A stretch of 64,000 nucleotides of DNA from NCBI GenBank assembly GCA_018806915.1, contig JAGKQI010000098.1, forward strand, positions 620,001-684,000. Direction: 5' to 3'. Shown here one piece after another: positions 11,206 through 20,746 of this stretch (the first letter of the stretch is position 1; each line of letters begins with the position of its first letter). The notes under the pieces are model-generated. The model was given only the letters and a program-made list of their open reading frames with translations. It had not been told where the DNA came from and made no database searches. The stretch is from Phytophthora colocasiae (Eukaryota > Oomycota > Peronosporomycetes > Peronosporales > Peronosporaceae). A program made the translations under genes and the position numbers.

Positions 11206-13013
11206 TCACGCCATGGTAGCAGCAGTTCCAGGAATCACATCTAGGTCGTTGTAGGCGTTCTGGGGTGATGCCTCTTCTTCCACCAACAGAGCGGTCGTGA
11301 GGATGTTACTATCGACTGTCGACTCTGGAGCAGCATGAAACTGCTTTGGACGGTGAAAGTGATTCGACTTCCTCCTGATAAGACGCTGGCCAAGCTGTCG
11401 ACATCGACATGGAGGTTCACTTCGAGTTCGGACAAAACTGAACGACGAGTGAGGGTGAGCATCATTCGAACCAGCATTCAGCATGGGGATACTGAACTCG
11501 TTCATACTCAACGAGCTGCTGCTGCGGGCGGATCTCTCAAGATGAGGATGAGTTGGTAGACTGAGCTGCGCTTCGTCCACATCGAAGTAGTACCGAGACG
11601 TCGCGTTGTTCTCAAAGCTTCTGGAGTGATTGGCGTGATGGAGGACGCTGGAATCCATCAGAGCATTGCCCAAGCGAATCGCTTCAGCTGGACATCTGAC
11701 AAACCGTCGGTCGATCATTCGATCAACAATGAAAGCTCCTGGGAACGTTCGAACACGGTAACCTTCAGTTGACCGGAAACTGGACCCGCTTGCTAGTGAC
11801 TGACACTCGTAGAAATCGCTTACTAAATCGAGTACCAGTCGAGCACACAATTCGTCTTGGAAATCTTCGAGAGATTCTACGATTTGTTGTGCCGAAGGTC
11901 GACGTTCGGGGTCTCGTTGCCAGGCCCGCTCGATGATTCGGCGAAGTTTCAGCGGTAGATTACTGTTGATCCTAGGACGGAGGCCTTGCAGAACACATTC
12001 AAATACGTGCGCTTGTGCGTAGTCATCATTAGCTTGCGGGAACTTGTCACCATTGGGGTGTAGAATATCCCACATCGTAATAGCAAGCGAGTAGACGTCC
12101 GCAGCTTCTCCATAACAAGATAGCTCAGAGCGTCCGTCAATTAGCTCGGGGGAGATGTACTCTGCCGAGCTCTTCTCCATACGCGTACAAGGTGAGTCGA
12201 TCTGTGTCATTGTCGTGCCAAGTGGGGAAGCGACTGCAGCATGTAACGCAAACGATTTGGCCTCAAGCACCGGCACCTTCGTCTTCGGTGTTAGTGCTCT
12301 ATCATCTCGCCTTGTCAAGCTTCTTGACTCGCCAAAGTCCGACAATTGAACATTACACTCCGCATCAACCAGAAAGTTTGATGGTTTGATGTTGCGGTGG
12401 ACGAATGAGGGCGAGAAACTGTGTAGATAAGTCACGGCCCGAGCAGCGTCCAGCATGTAACCAACACTGATGGCAAGTTGCTGTCTCGCAGGGTGACTTG
12501 GTCGACGAACCTGGTCATTCAAGGTTTCTGCTAAACTGCCTTGGCAAAGCTGGAAGATGAGGCAAATGGTGGGCGGTGCAACACACATTCCGTGAAATGT
12601 GACGATGTTGGGGTGGTTGAGTACGCTGCACATGGCCGCTTCGTGGGAAAAGGCCGCCACCACATCTTCCGAACAACTTGTAGGAGCATAAGCCTTGACG
12701 GCGACGTGCGTTTTAGTCTTGAGTGTTCCTTGGAAGACTGTGGAAGTGGAGCCCACTCCAATCTGTCGGACGAGTTCCAAATAAGCGAAATCGATGATGC
12801 ATTTCCGATTCATCTCGATGAGCACGTGTAAACCTTCGGCTGAAATGCGTTCACTGAGGCCATTTTCACGCTGAAACAGATCTCCCAGAGCACCTGCTCG
12901 CTTTCCAATTCCTCGCCAGTATTCGGTGTCAGCTTTCAGAACGTGCCACACCACTAAAGGACATAATGCTATATATGATAGGGCCGCTTTCGTTAGAGTG
13001 TAGCTTGCCTCAA

Positions 13014-13022
13014 TATTCTTCG
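13014..13022 (+). repeat. MULE target-site duplication, left copy
   Basis: TATTCTTCG, repeated exactly at 14877-14885. Nine bases is the usual duplication length for Mutator-like elements. Confidence 0.85.
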
Positions 13023-14876
13023 TAAAATGGTTCGTATACAGAACTGATCTGATCTAGGAACTGATTTTTGTGCTGGTGATGTTCAGATACAGGTTCAGAA
13101 ATTGAGTGGTGACCAAGCGTGCTCATATCGGAAGATGCAGCGCGAGACACAAGGGAGTGGGCAGGGACCGCCGTGCGGAGATAGAGGCCGTGGAGGGCTT
13201 ACTCCATGCCCCCCGAGATCCAGAGATGGCGGTGATACAGGCAGCGAAGAGGCGGGAGCTAAGACTAGTGGGGAAGGAGGCAACTGTCAGCTACCGATGT
13301 ACAACGGCAAAGCTGCCAGTGGAGGAGATGATCTGCCCCAGCCCGAGCGCACAACGTGTTACTTTAAAGGGTACAAGTACGCGAGGGCTTGGGCGTCTCA
13401 GCGCAAGATCGTGTACCGCTGTTCCAAATATCGCACAGGCTGTAAAGGAAAGATGGAGTACTCTATTGCTTCAATGGGCTACGCTAGTGTTAGAGGGCAC
13501 ACGTGTCGTGACAATCTCATAGAAGCAACCACAATTCGAGACGTCGAGGACGAGATGAAGGCAGCGGCGGACCATCTAGCGGTGGGGCATCGCGATTGGC
13601 GAGCTCGGTATGTCTGGGAGAAACTCCGCAAGCAGTTCTACGACGATGAAATTCCTGACGTAGTACGTGGCTTGTCCGAGAACCAAGTCATTAGTCGTGT
13701 GAACCATGCAAGAAATCAACACTATTCTGCTAACATACACGGTATGATTGAGACACCGCCGCTCTCGCTAGCGCTAGACGAGTCCATCCCGTTCTTTCAG
13801 TTTCACTTCGCAACCATGAACCCGAAAGACCTAACAAAACCCACGCGCCTCGTGGGGTGGGCACACCCGACTCTAGTGGCTCTGCTACGATACCATGGGA
13901 CGACGCTTTTTGTCGATGGCACGTTTCGCTGTGTGCCTCGGGGATACGAACAATGCGTCGTGTTCATGGTACACGATCGCGCCTCTGGTGTATACGTGCC
14001 CGTCTACTATATTCTTAGTACCTCGAAGACCGAGGAGGCGTATTGGGATATGGTACACTTTGTTGTCCAAGGCACTGATCAGCAGATTGAGCCTGCCGAA
14101 GTTATTTGCGACTTCGAAGCCACGCTCATGAACGCAATCCAAACTCAGTTCCCAAACACTCTCGTGATAGGATGCCTATTTTTCATATGAAACAAGCGCT
14201 ACGTCGAGCCATGAAACGTTACGCAATCCCAGAGATTGAGTGCTCGATTGCAATGAGTCGCGGTATCCTGGACACGCTGACAGTGATTGAACGCAGCCAT
14301 GTAGAGCGAGGCATCAAATGGGTGAAACGAGAGATCAAGACGCGTTGAGCACTAGCTCAGGTAGACTTCTCAAACTCAAAATGGGGAGAATTCTGGGGCT
14401 ACTTTAGACGTACATGGCTAGAGAAGTACACTATCGATGTGTGGAACGTGTGTGGTGTCGGCAACGAGTTGATCGCAAGAACGAACAATCCTCTCGAGCG
14501 CTTTAACAGGGAGCTCAATGGTAGGTTTCCTACTCCGCATCCTTCAATGGCCACATTTGTGACTGTGATAAAGACGATTTCTGCTGAGTATGTTCGTCGC
14601 ATCAGCGACGTTCCTCGTGGTCGTGCCAACCGAGCTCCTCGTGAGCGAATCGAGCTCCCTCATCCCGCCGATATACCCTCCGACATCGAGAGCGACGTGG
14701 ACGAGTCGATGGACCCTGCTCCTATCGCCGTCACCTCTGACTCGGTCTCTATCTAGATCACTGTAGGTCGCCCATAGGACTAAAGTGCCCAACAACATCT
14801 TCCGTTCATACTTCAGAACACAAGGCCTGAACCTCAGTCAGATCCGGTCTGTATACGAACCATTTTTATATCTACC
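13023..14876 (+). mobile_element. Mutator-like DNA transposon (MULE) inside kinase copy 4
   Basis: Element of 1,854 bp flanked by the 9-bp duplication TATTCTTCG. Imperfect terminal inverted repeats of about 27 bp begin AAAATGGTTCGTATACAGA; the left one starts at 13024. The right repeat is separated from the duplication by about 8 extra bases (ATATCTACC side), so the right end has drifted or been extended. It carries one decayed transposase gene in plus orientation, opposite to the host gene, and nothing else recognisable. Confidence 0.85.
13102..14756 (+). pseudogene. MULE transposase, degenerate
   Basis: The first ORF (13102-14190) has a FLYWCH/WRKY-GCM1-like zinc-binding segment (FKGYKYARAW, then KIVYRCSKYRTGCKG and RGHTC) and the start of the MULE DDE domain: FVDGTFRCVP (first Asp) and VICDFEATL (second Asp). 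It breaks at GCLF, where an extra base shifts the frame. The normal GCLFH-type continuation reads on from about 14178 (HMKQALRRAMKRY) to a stop at 14346. Downstream, NNPLERFNRELNGRF (14487 onward) holds the third acidic residue, and the ORF ends at 14756. At least one frameshift and one nonsense codon make it non-functional, so it was probably mobilised in trans or decayed after insertion. Confidence 0.85.
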
Positions 14877-14885
14877 TATTCTTCG
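14877..14885 (+). repeat. MULE target-site duplication, right copy
   Basis: TATTCTTCG, identical to 13014-13022. Keeping one copy rejoins the kinase reading frame exactly. Confidence 0.85.
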
Positions 14886-15903
14886 GGTCCATGATGAGAA
14901 TCATCAGCACTACCATGAGCAGGAAGAACATAATTGTCGCGGAACACAATTCACGGATAGCTCTTTTCGTAGCACGACTCGGAGGTTTAATGAAAGCGTA
15001 CGCGAATGGGAACATTACCAGGCTACGTACAAACTGGAGCCCATATTCAATTCCTTCTGGAGGTTCGGAGGTCCAAATTTCGTCACCAGCCACACATACA
15101 CAACAGGATAATACGCCAGCACTATCGATATTCCTACAGCTCGCTTCACTGCTGCGAACGACAAACTCTTCTCGAACATCAGCACCAGTACGATAATGAA
15201 CATGAACATGTTGCCAGCGTAAAAGGATTCCAGAATGATTGGAGAGATAAATACATCGAAGTAGTCCGTTGCGAGAGTCACCACGAGGAAGACGATATAA
15301 CCACCATTAATAATACTTAGCACGAACAGCACAGGCTCGTAGGCAGGCAGAATCACTTTCCTTGCAGCAGTCGCGTCTCCTTTAAGAGCTCCTGCTCGAT
15401 TCACCCTCATATGCCAAACCAACCCCACACAAAGCAGCCAAATCGTCACGAACCCGGCTAAAATAAAAACTAGCGTCACGCGCATACGTTGAGCTCCCCT
15501 TTCCAGAGATTCGTGATCTCCAGTCCCGCTAGTAGTCTGGTTCCCTGCTGACTCATCCAGAAGACGCTCTGCAGAGTCCAATACCGCTGAAAATGGCATG
15601 TTTCTAAGAGCGTTTGTTTTAAATGAAGAATTATGTTGAGTGCTTGATGACGACTTGATGAGTGGCAAACTGGGTGTGAGATTGTCGGGAAGTAGGCGTT
15701 TCGCCAAGTTCAACTGGTCTTTTGATTGCCTTACCACTTTTAGTTACAAATCCAGCAGCGCCCATGGGAAATGCGTGTTTGGGTGGTCAAGTCTGTCACC
15801 TTCTTTGTGAACTCGTAACCGTACGGGTGTATTAACGAAAGAGGACAGCCAAAGACAAAGATGACACTAACAAGTTAGCTTCGATTCTCGATTCTTCTGA
15901 CAC

Positions 15904-15908
15904 ACGAG
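15904..15908 (+). repeat. Gypsy A target-site duplication (ACGAG), left
   Basis: ACGAG immediately before the LTR, repeated at 30811-30815 after the distal LTR 14.9 kb away. This shows the two LTRs bound a single insertion event, located 310 bp upstream of the kinase copy 4 ATG. Confidence 0.9.
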
Positions 15909-16209
15909 TGTGGTGTATCGCGGAAACGAGAAACACACAAGATGGGGGAGCTGGCGGAGCTCCCAGGAAGGTTGCCTTGGTGTATTGCAAGTAAATAGCA
16001 AAGTGACAGGAATACTCTACTTCCTACAGTATTCTACGAGTGCGCCCTTGGTCCATTTGGTTGGACACGACGCGTGTCAACACGAATGTCGTTATGCAAT
16101 CACCATTGTCGAAATGCTAATCGATGTCAACACTATTCGCGTTATCATCTTCCTGCAAGTGTAGCTGGTGCTGGCTGTATGGATGCATGCATGCCTTGGC
16201 TGCACTACA
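15909..16209 (-). repeat. Gypsy A 3' LTR
   Basis: 301 bp, reads TGTAGTGCAGCC...CACCACA on the minus strand with TG...CA ends. Its twin is at 30510-30810. The single difference noticed (g/a near the outer end) implies recent insertion. Confidence 0.9.
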
Positions 16210-16522
16210 CTGCCCCTCCAAGCCTAGTCCAGTTATACTTGAGGTAAAGCACAACTACTGAAATTGTTGGATTTATGTACCCGGTTGTAGTGAGTGATGA
16301 TCATATGTATCCATGTGCCCGCCTATGTAACAAGTGTTACAGGTGCAACGTGTTGAAGTTGATTATACCGAATTGTTTTGGCTTCAATATGGCATGGATT
16401 GATCTCTAACTTTGGACATTATATTAAATCAATGTCTACTACATGGTAGTATGTGCGCTTTGGGCAATTAGAGAAAAAGTTGAATTTTGAAAAAACTACT
16501 GAAGCTTTTTATATTGGTTTTT
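16210..16522 (-). other. Gypsy A 3' untranslated region with polypurine tract
   Basis: Non-coding stretch between the integrase stop and the 3' LTR. The minus-strand run GGCTTGGAGGGGCAG (16224-16210) abuts the LTR and fits a plus-strand primer (PPT). Nothing else recognised. Confidence 0.7.
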
Positions 16523-18372
16523 TCACTGGAGGTCCTTCCAGTACTTGCGCAGCTTAGCATCTTGCTTAGCAACGTATCGCCCTAGTAGAACACCGACTTC
16601 TTTAGCTAGAGAAGTCAGAGGTTCCCACGAATCTTCTACAGACTCTAGGCCTTTCCAGCCAACTAGAACTTCGTAGTCTTTGATTGAGACGTTCCATCGA
16701 TGCTGTTTGAGCTCATCGATAGCCAATATGATCCCTTGGGAAGCCACATGCTCTAGGATTTCCTCAGTAACATCTAGCTGACTGTCAGCATAGAACTTTA
16801 AACGTGATCCATGTACGTCAAACTCGTCTCCTGTCACTAAGTGACGGATTCTAAAGGAGTGAGAGTCTGCCCTGACCACTTTGTAGGGACCTTGCCATGT
16901 GACGAGGAGCTTGTTGCCCTTTTTCTCATCTACACGTGAGCGTAGGACGTAGTCACCTACGTCAAAGTTGACTATGTTCTCCCCCCGTTCCTTTTTTTTG
17001 TTAAGGAGGCGTTGCTTGACACGTTGGTCCGCAATAGGCATGTGCATTGCACACAAACTCCTACGCAACTCAGCTAGGTGCTTGTCAATCGCTGCCGAGT
17101 TGGTCGGCAGCGTGACAAGTTTTTTGGTGTCGGGGTGGTAGAACTCTGCTAGAGGTGACGGACATGGTAGCCCCGTAAATAGTTCCACCGGTGCTCGGTT
17201 GCCGAGCGAGGGTAGCGCCGTGTGGTTCAAACTCGCTTGAACCAAAGGCACGAGGTAGCTCCAGTCTTTAGTAGACAGCTTGTACTCCAGTGTCATAACC
17301 CGCAACACTTGAAGGATGTCGCGGTTAACCCGTTCCACAGACCCGTTGATCCATGGGCTGTAGGCTAGCGTGAAGTTTTGCTGACTCTTGAGTCTTTTTG
17401 AGAGCTCTGAGACGACCTCGTTCTTAAAATGGCTGCCATTGTCACTTACCCACACTGGTGGGGCTCCAAATCGGCTGTGCCAGTCGAGTATGGCTGCGGT
17501 AGCAACGGCACTGTCCGCTGCGTCGCACACTACGAGCTCGCAGAAATGAGTTGCATGGTCTTTCAGCACCAGTAGGTACTTACTTTCACCAAAGGTCTCG
17601 CCTAGCGAAAGAAAATCCCAGTGTAGGGCCCCATTTCTCTCATTGCACTCAATTGTTTCGCTCCACGGCCGGCGGATCATCCTGCCACCTTTCACGTGAG
17701 GGCACAGCAGACAGGATGACACGAATGAATGGACAACGCCCCGGAGTTCGGGGATGTGGAAAACCCGTCGTAGGTGATTCACCATGGCCTGCTCGCCGCG
17801 GTGGCCTTGGGCCCCGCAATGGGCGATGATACAGAGCCTCTGGATCAGCGCTGCGCACGCACGGGGAATCCAGATGCGTTTGGCCACACGTAGTACGCCG
17901 TCGGAACCTTTGGTCGCTGTTTGTGGAGCGGTGAGATGTTGCTGCGCCGTAGCTATCTCCTCTAACGACGGCCAAAGAAAACCGTCTTCGTCTAAGGGTC
18001 GCAAAACTTTCTTCGGAGTGGCCTTGGTCGCAGTGGCTTTTTTCTTCCGTCGCTTTTGAGTAAATCGCTTCAATTTGACCGTAGTAACAGGCTGGCCAGC
18101 CCACCGCGACAGCATGTCTGCCCACACGTTGGATTCGCCGTCCACATGTTCGATCATGTATCGGTAGCTCATCAGTTTTAGGGCCCAACGTAGAAGTTTC
18201 CCCCGGATATGCTTCTTGATGGACACATCGGGCGCGAAGACGTGGATGAGATTCCTGTGATCACAGAATAGCCTGAAAGGACGTGCACGTAGCAACAGGT
18301 AATCCAGCTTTTCACAGGCCACCACGATGGGATAAGCCTCTTTCTCGATCACTGTCCAGTTCAGTTGAGCTC
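16523..18372 (-). CDS. Gypsy A RNase H, integrase and chromodomain
   Basis: 3' half of the gypsy A polyprotein. RNase H motifs are EKEAYPIVVACEKL, FCDHRNL and NVWADMLSRW. The integrase follows: zinc-binding AHCGAQGHRG and SSCLLCPHV (H-H-C-C); catalytic Asp in HWDFLSL, Asp in WVSDNGSHFKN and Glu in NGSVERVNRD. The C-terminal chromodomain (YEVLVGWKGLESVEDSWEPL) would target integration to marked chromatin, as in chromoviruses. The ORF continues a few codons past 18372 only because it reads into the inserted copia LTR; the true upstream codons lie beyond 27844. No internal stop is seen in the 1.85 kb. Confidence 0.9.
18368..18372 (+). repeat. Copia A target-site duplication (AGCTC), left
   Basis: AGCTC directly before the copia 5' LTR, repeated at 27840-27844 after the 3' LTR. 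It lies inside the gypsy A RNase H coding sequence; GAGCTC spans the join. Confidence 0.88.
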
Positions 18373-18799
18373 TGTTGAAGTAACCTCTCAACATACTGTT
18401 TACCTACCTTTGACATATGATAACTGGCTCTCATAGAGCCCGCTAAAGCCACTATAATGCTGCTTCACTATACTTATAGTGAACACCAGTTCACAATGAC
18501 TGGTAAGCAGCTAGTCAACTTCCTTAACCCCTCTAACCCGGTATTCTGTATCCTACAGAATAATATATTGTACAGGATTTAATATCCAGCAAACTCATCA
18601 GCGCTCCAAAACTCCGCATGAAGATTATTGTATGGTGTCTGGATCAGTCCACTTTCCTAACAGATCGGCGATGGGATGATAGACGGGTATTATTCAAGGA
18701 GGATAGAAAGACGCATATAAATCCCCAACAGGTTTGAAAATTCTGTCGAAAGCCCATCGGTTCACGTGTCAGAAGCTACCTCACATTGTCATTCGAAAA

Positions 18800-19458
18800 A
18801 TGAACGGCCCAGCAGAGAAGCCGTTCAAGCAACTATGGCGCGAGATCTGCGAGGAAGGCTGGAAGGCTCGTAAGCCGACAGGGATGACCTAGAATCAACG
18901 CTACGTGAAGCCGGGGTGAAGGGCCGTCTCGACGAAGCCAGACGTGGCATAAACTTCTTTGAAGGTTAGTGGCCTTATTTTTTGTGCCACCACAGTTGTC
19001 GACACAGAGGAGGTGGGCGCTACAGGTGAACTACCAGCAGCTATACCGGATGATACGGAGCAAGACGGCGCGACCAATGCCTTTTTCCGGATGATCCAGA
19101 ATTCGATTCAAGTGAGTGCATGGCTGCTGATGAAGAAGCAAAAGAGCGAGACCGATGAACCAAACGGAGCCGACGGCCTCATCGACTCGGACGTGTTTGG
19201 TAGCGACAATTTCATGGAGAGGCTCCGAAAGGAGCGACTGTTTGCTCTACAGCTATCGATGACGTGAATCTCGTGGAGACCGCTGATGTCAGCGATTCCG
19301 ATTCCAACGCCGACGAAGACATTATGGCAGACAACGGTGGTCCACTTGAGGAAAGTGTAGAAGAAGATGTAGAAGACCTGGAAATAAATGACAACGTTCC
19401 GGAAACTAGTAACTTTGACTTGACAGGTGATCTCTGCGATATCCCAGAGTATGGATAG
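18800..19458 (+). pseudogene. Remnant of a piggyBac-like transposase N-terminus
   Basis: From the ATG at 18800 the translation (KPFKQLWREICEEGWKARKP, then RYVKPG and GINFFEG in another frame) resembles the N-terminal helical region often seen in oomycete piggyBac-like proteins. It is broken by a TAG near 18890 and a TGA soon after. An acidic segment follows (VDTEEVGATGELPAAIPDD and DSDSNADED). No DDD catalytic domain is present. The family call rests mainly on the terminal repeats and TTAA site; the protein resemblance is from memory of the family and weak. Confidence 0.45.
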
Positions 19459-19480
19459 ATCACATACAATGAGGAGCACA

Positions 19481-19850
19481 GCCGTAAGCCGGGATGCTAC
19501 AGAATAACTCAAAGTGGTGCTTTACTAATTCTGGATGTTGCGTGTGCACACGGAATTTCCCATAGCCGTAAGTCAGGATGCTACAGAATAACTCGAGTGG
19601 TGCTTTACTAGTTCTGGATGTTGCGTGTGCACACGGAATTTCCTGTAGCCGTAAGTCAGGATGCTACAGAATAACTCGAGTGGTGCTTTACTAATTATGG
19701 ATGTTGCCCCGAATTGTGTGCACAGGGAATTTCCGTAGCCGTAAGTCAGGATGCTACAGAATAACTCGAGTGGTGCTTTACTAATTCTGGATGTTGCCCG
19801 CACAGGGGAATTTCACAGCCGTATGTCGGGATGCTACAGAATAATTCGAC
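19481..19850 (+). repeat. Tandem repeat, about 80-90 bp x 4.5, inside piggyBac-like element 1
   Basis: Units begin AGCCGTAAGTCAGGATGC, continue TACAGAATAACTCGAGTGG and end near GGAATTTCC. Five unit starts are seen near 19480, 19564, 19648, 19736 and 19818, with small length differences in the CACACGG part. Each unit contains CTACAGAATAA, the same word found at both subterminal ends of the element, so these may be iterated transposase-binding sites (inference). Confidence 0.85.
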
Positions 19851-20239
19851 ACATCCAGCTACTGGCGCTGCGCAGAATCAACTTTAGACTCATATCAACG
19901 CCGAGGACCTGGTGTTTGTCATATCACGCTAGAAGCACACGTTAGTGAACACATCGGATCACCAAGCAGAACAAACGCAGGCAGTACTTGTGTAAGGTGC
20001 GTTCCGCCTTTGAGCACCTTCTGTCAGCAATGGTTTAGGCGGTCGTGTACCGCTCTGCCACGTTCACGCTCACGTGCTATCAGAAATGGCACGATACCTC
20101 GGGTGACGGAAGAGCATTCCACTGAGCCTAAAAAAGATGATTAGATTCCGCAAACGTAAGAGAAAGTAAAGACGAGGAATAAGAAGGACAACTAGTTAGC
20201 ACCACGTACTTTGCAGTAGGTCTTGCTGGAGCCTGCAGA

Positions 20240-20298
20240 GAAGTATTTGCCCAGTTCCTCCTCACTACTCCGTTAGTTAGGAACTGGGCAAATTCTTC
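20240..20298. repeat. Inverted repeat, 19-bp arms, in piggyBac-like element 1
   Basis: GAAGTATTTGCCCAGTTCC (20240-20258) and GGAACTGGGCAAATTCTTC (20280-20298) are reverse complements with one mismatch, around a 21-nt loop. No coding function; possibly an internal end or hairpin. Confidence 0.8.
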
Positions 20299-20734
20299 CT
20301 CTTCGCGCGCTTTGCACTTCGCGCGCTTTTGGCGGATGGTTGGTTGGCGCCAAGAGTGCCGCACAGTACAGAGTCGTTTCAAATTTGACGGGGGTTGCCG
20401 AGTGAGAAGTTTTGAACATGTTTTGTCCGCCAGGGAGCCAATAGGAGATCGCCAGTTTCGCAGATGTTGGATACATTGTGCATGCTATAGCCGATGATGT
20501 ACACTTTATGTACAGAATATGCCTCGCCGAGCACGAAAGGGCTTCCAACGGCATACTTTTCGCAGGTTATCGTTCATACTTTAATCAAGATAATTGCTTA
20601 TTCTGTAGAATACAGAATAACGGCTCGGGTTAGAAGGGTTAAGCATATAATCTAACTCACTTCGTCTTTTGACGGTAACTACACACTACTTCTTCTTCTC
20701 ACCTTCTTCTTCACTACCTACGCTACTCGCCAGA

Positions 20735-20746
20735 GGTTATGAGCCC
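20735..20746 (+). other. Copia A primer-binding site
   Basis: GGTTATGAGCCC directly after the 5' LTR. It fits the half-tRNA priming sites (TTATGAGCCC core) known in copia elements. The gag ATG overlaps it (ATGAGCCC at 20739). The same arrangement recurs at 52880-52891 on the minus strand. Confidence 0.65.

Larger units (their letters stand above)
11206..15599 (-). pseudogene. 7TM-TKL receptor kinase, copy 4, split by a MULE
   Basis: Near-identical twin of copy 3, in two pieces. The N-terminal half runs from the ATG at 15599 to 14877; the C-terminal half runs from 13022 to 11206. A 1.85-kb Mutator-like element lies between them. The halves rejoin in frame once one copy of the 9-bp duplication is removed: ...MDPKN then IEASY, matching copy 3 MNPKT-VQKSHY. 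An independent 1-nt deletion near 15060 (34 nt where copy 3 has 35) also breaks the N-terminal frame. The kinase has HRNIKPSN like copy 3, and its activation segment is unbroken (SAEYISPELIDG). The coding ends are nearly identical to copy 3, but host sequence next to the MULE (12950-13022 and 14886-15060) is clearly diverged. Confidence 0.88.
18528..20638 (+). mobile_element. PiggyBac-like element 1 inside the copia A LTR
   Basis: 2,111 bp, flanked by TTAA at 18524-18527 and 20639-20642. The intact copia LTR reads CTTCCTTAAGCATAT across the site, proving the insertion. Terminal inverted repeats start CCCCTCTAACCCG (left) and CCCTTCTAACCCGAG (right, complement), followed by a quasi-palindromic TATTCTGTA/TACAGAATA subterminal motif at each end. 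TTAA target plus CCC termini are piggyBac hallmarks. The coding content is only remnants, so the element is non-autonomous. The right part (about 19860-20630) holds no recognisable gene. Confidence 0.87.
18373..20734 (+). repeat. Copia A 5' LTR, split by a piggyBac-like element
   Basis: Begins TGTTGAAGTAACC and ends CTCGCCAGA. The parts 18373-18527 (155 bp) and 20643-20734 (92 bp) sum to 247 bp, exactly the length of the intact 3' LTR, once one TTAA is removed. Confidence 0.9.

Noticed and set aside
19481..19850. Possible CRISPR-like array
   Set aside because: Units are contiguous direct repeats of 80-90 bp with no unique spacers, inside a eukaryotic transposon; an ordinary tandem repeat.
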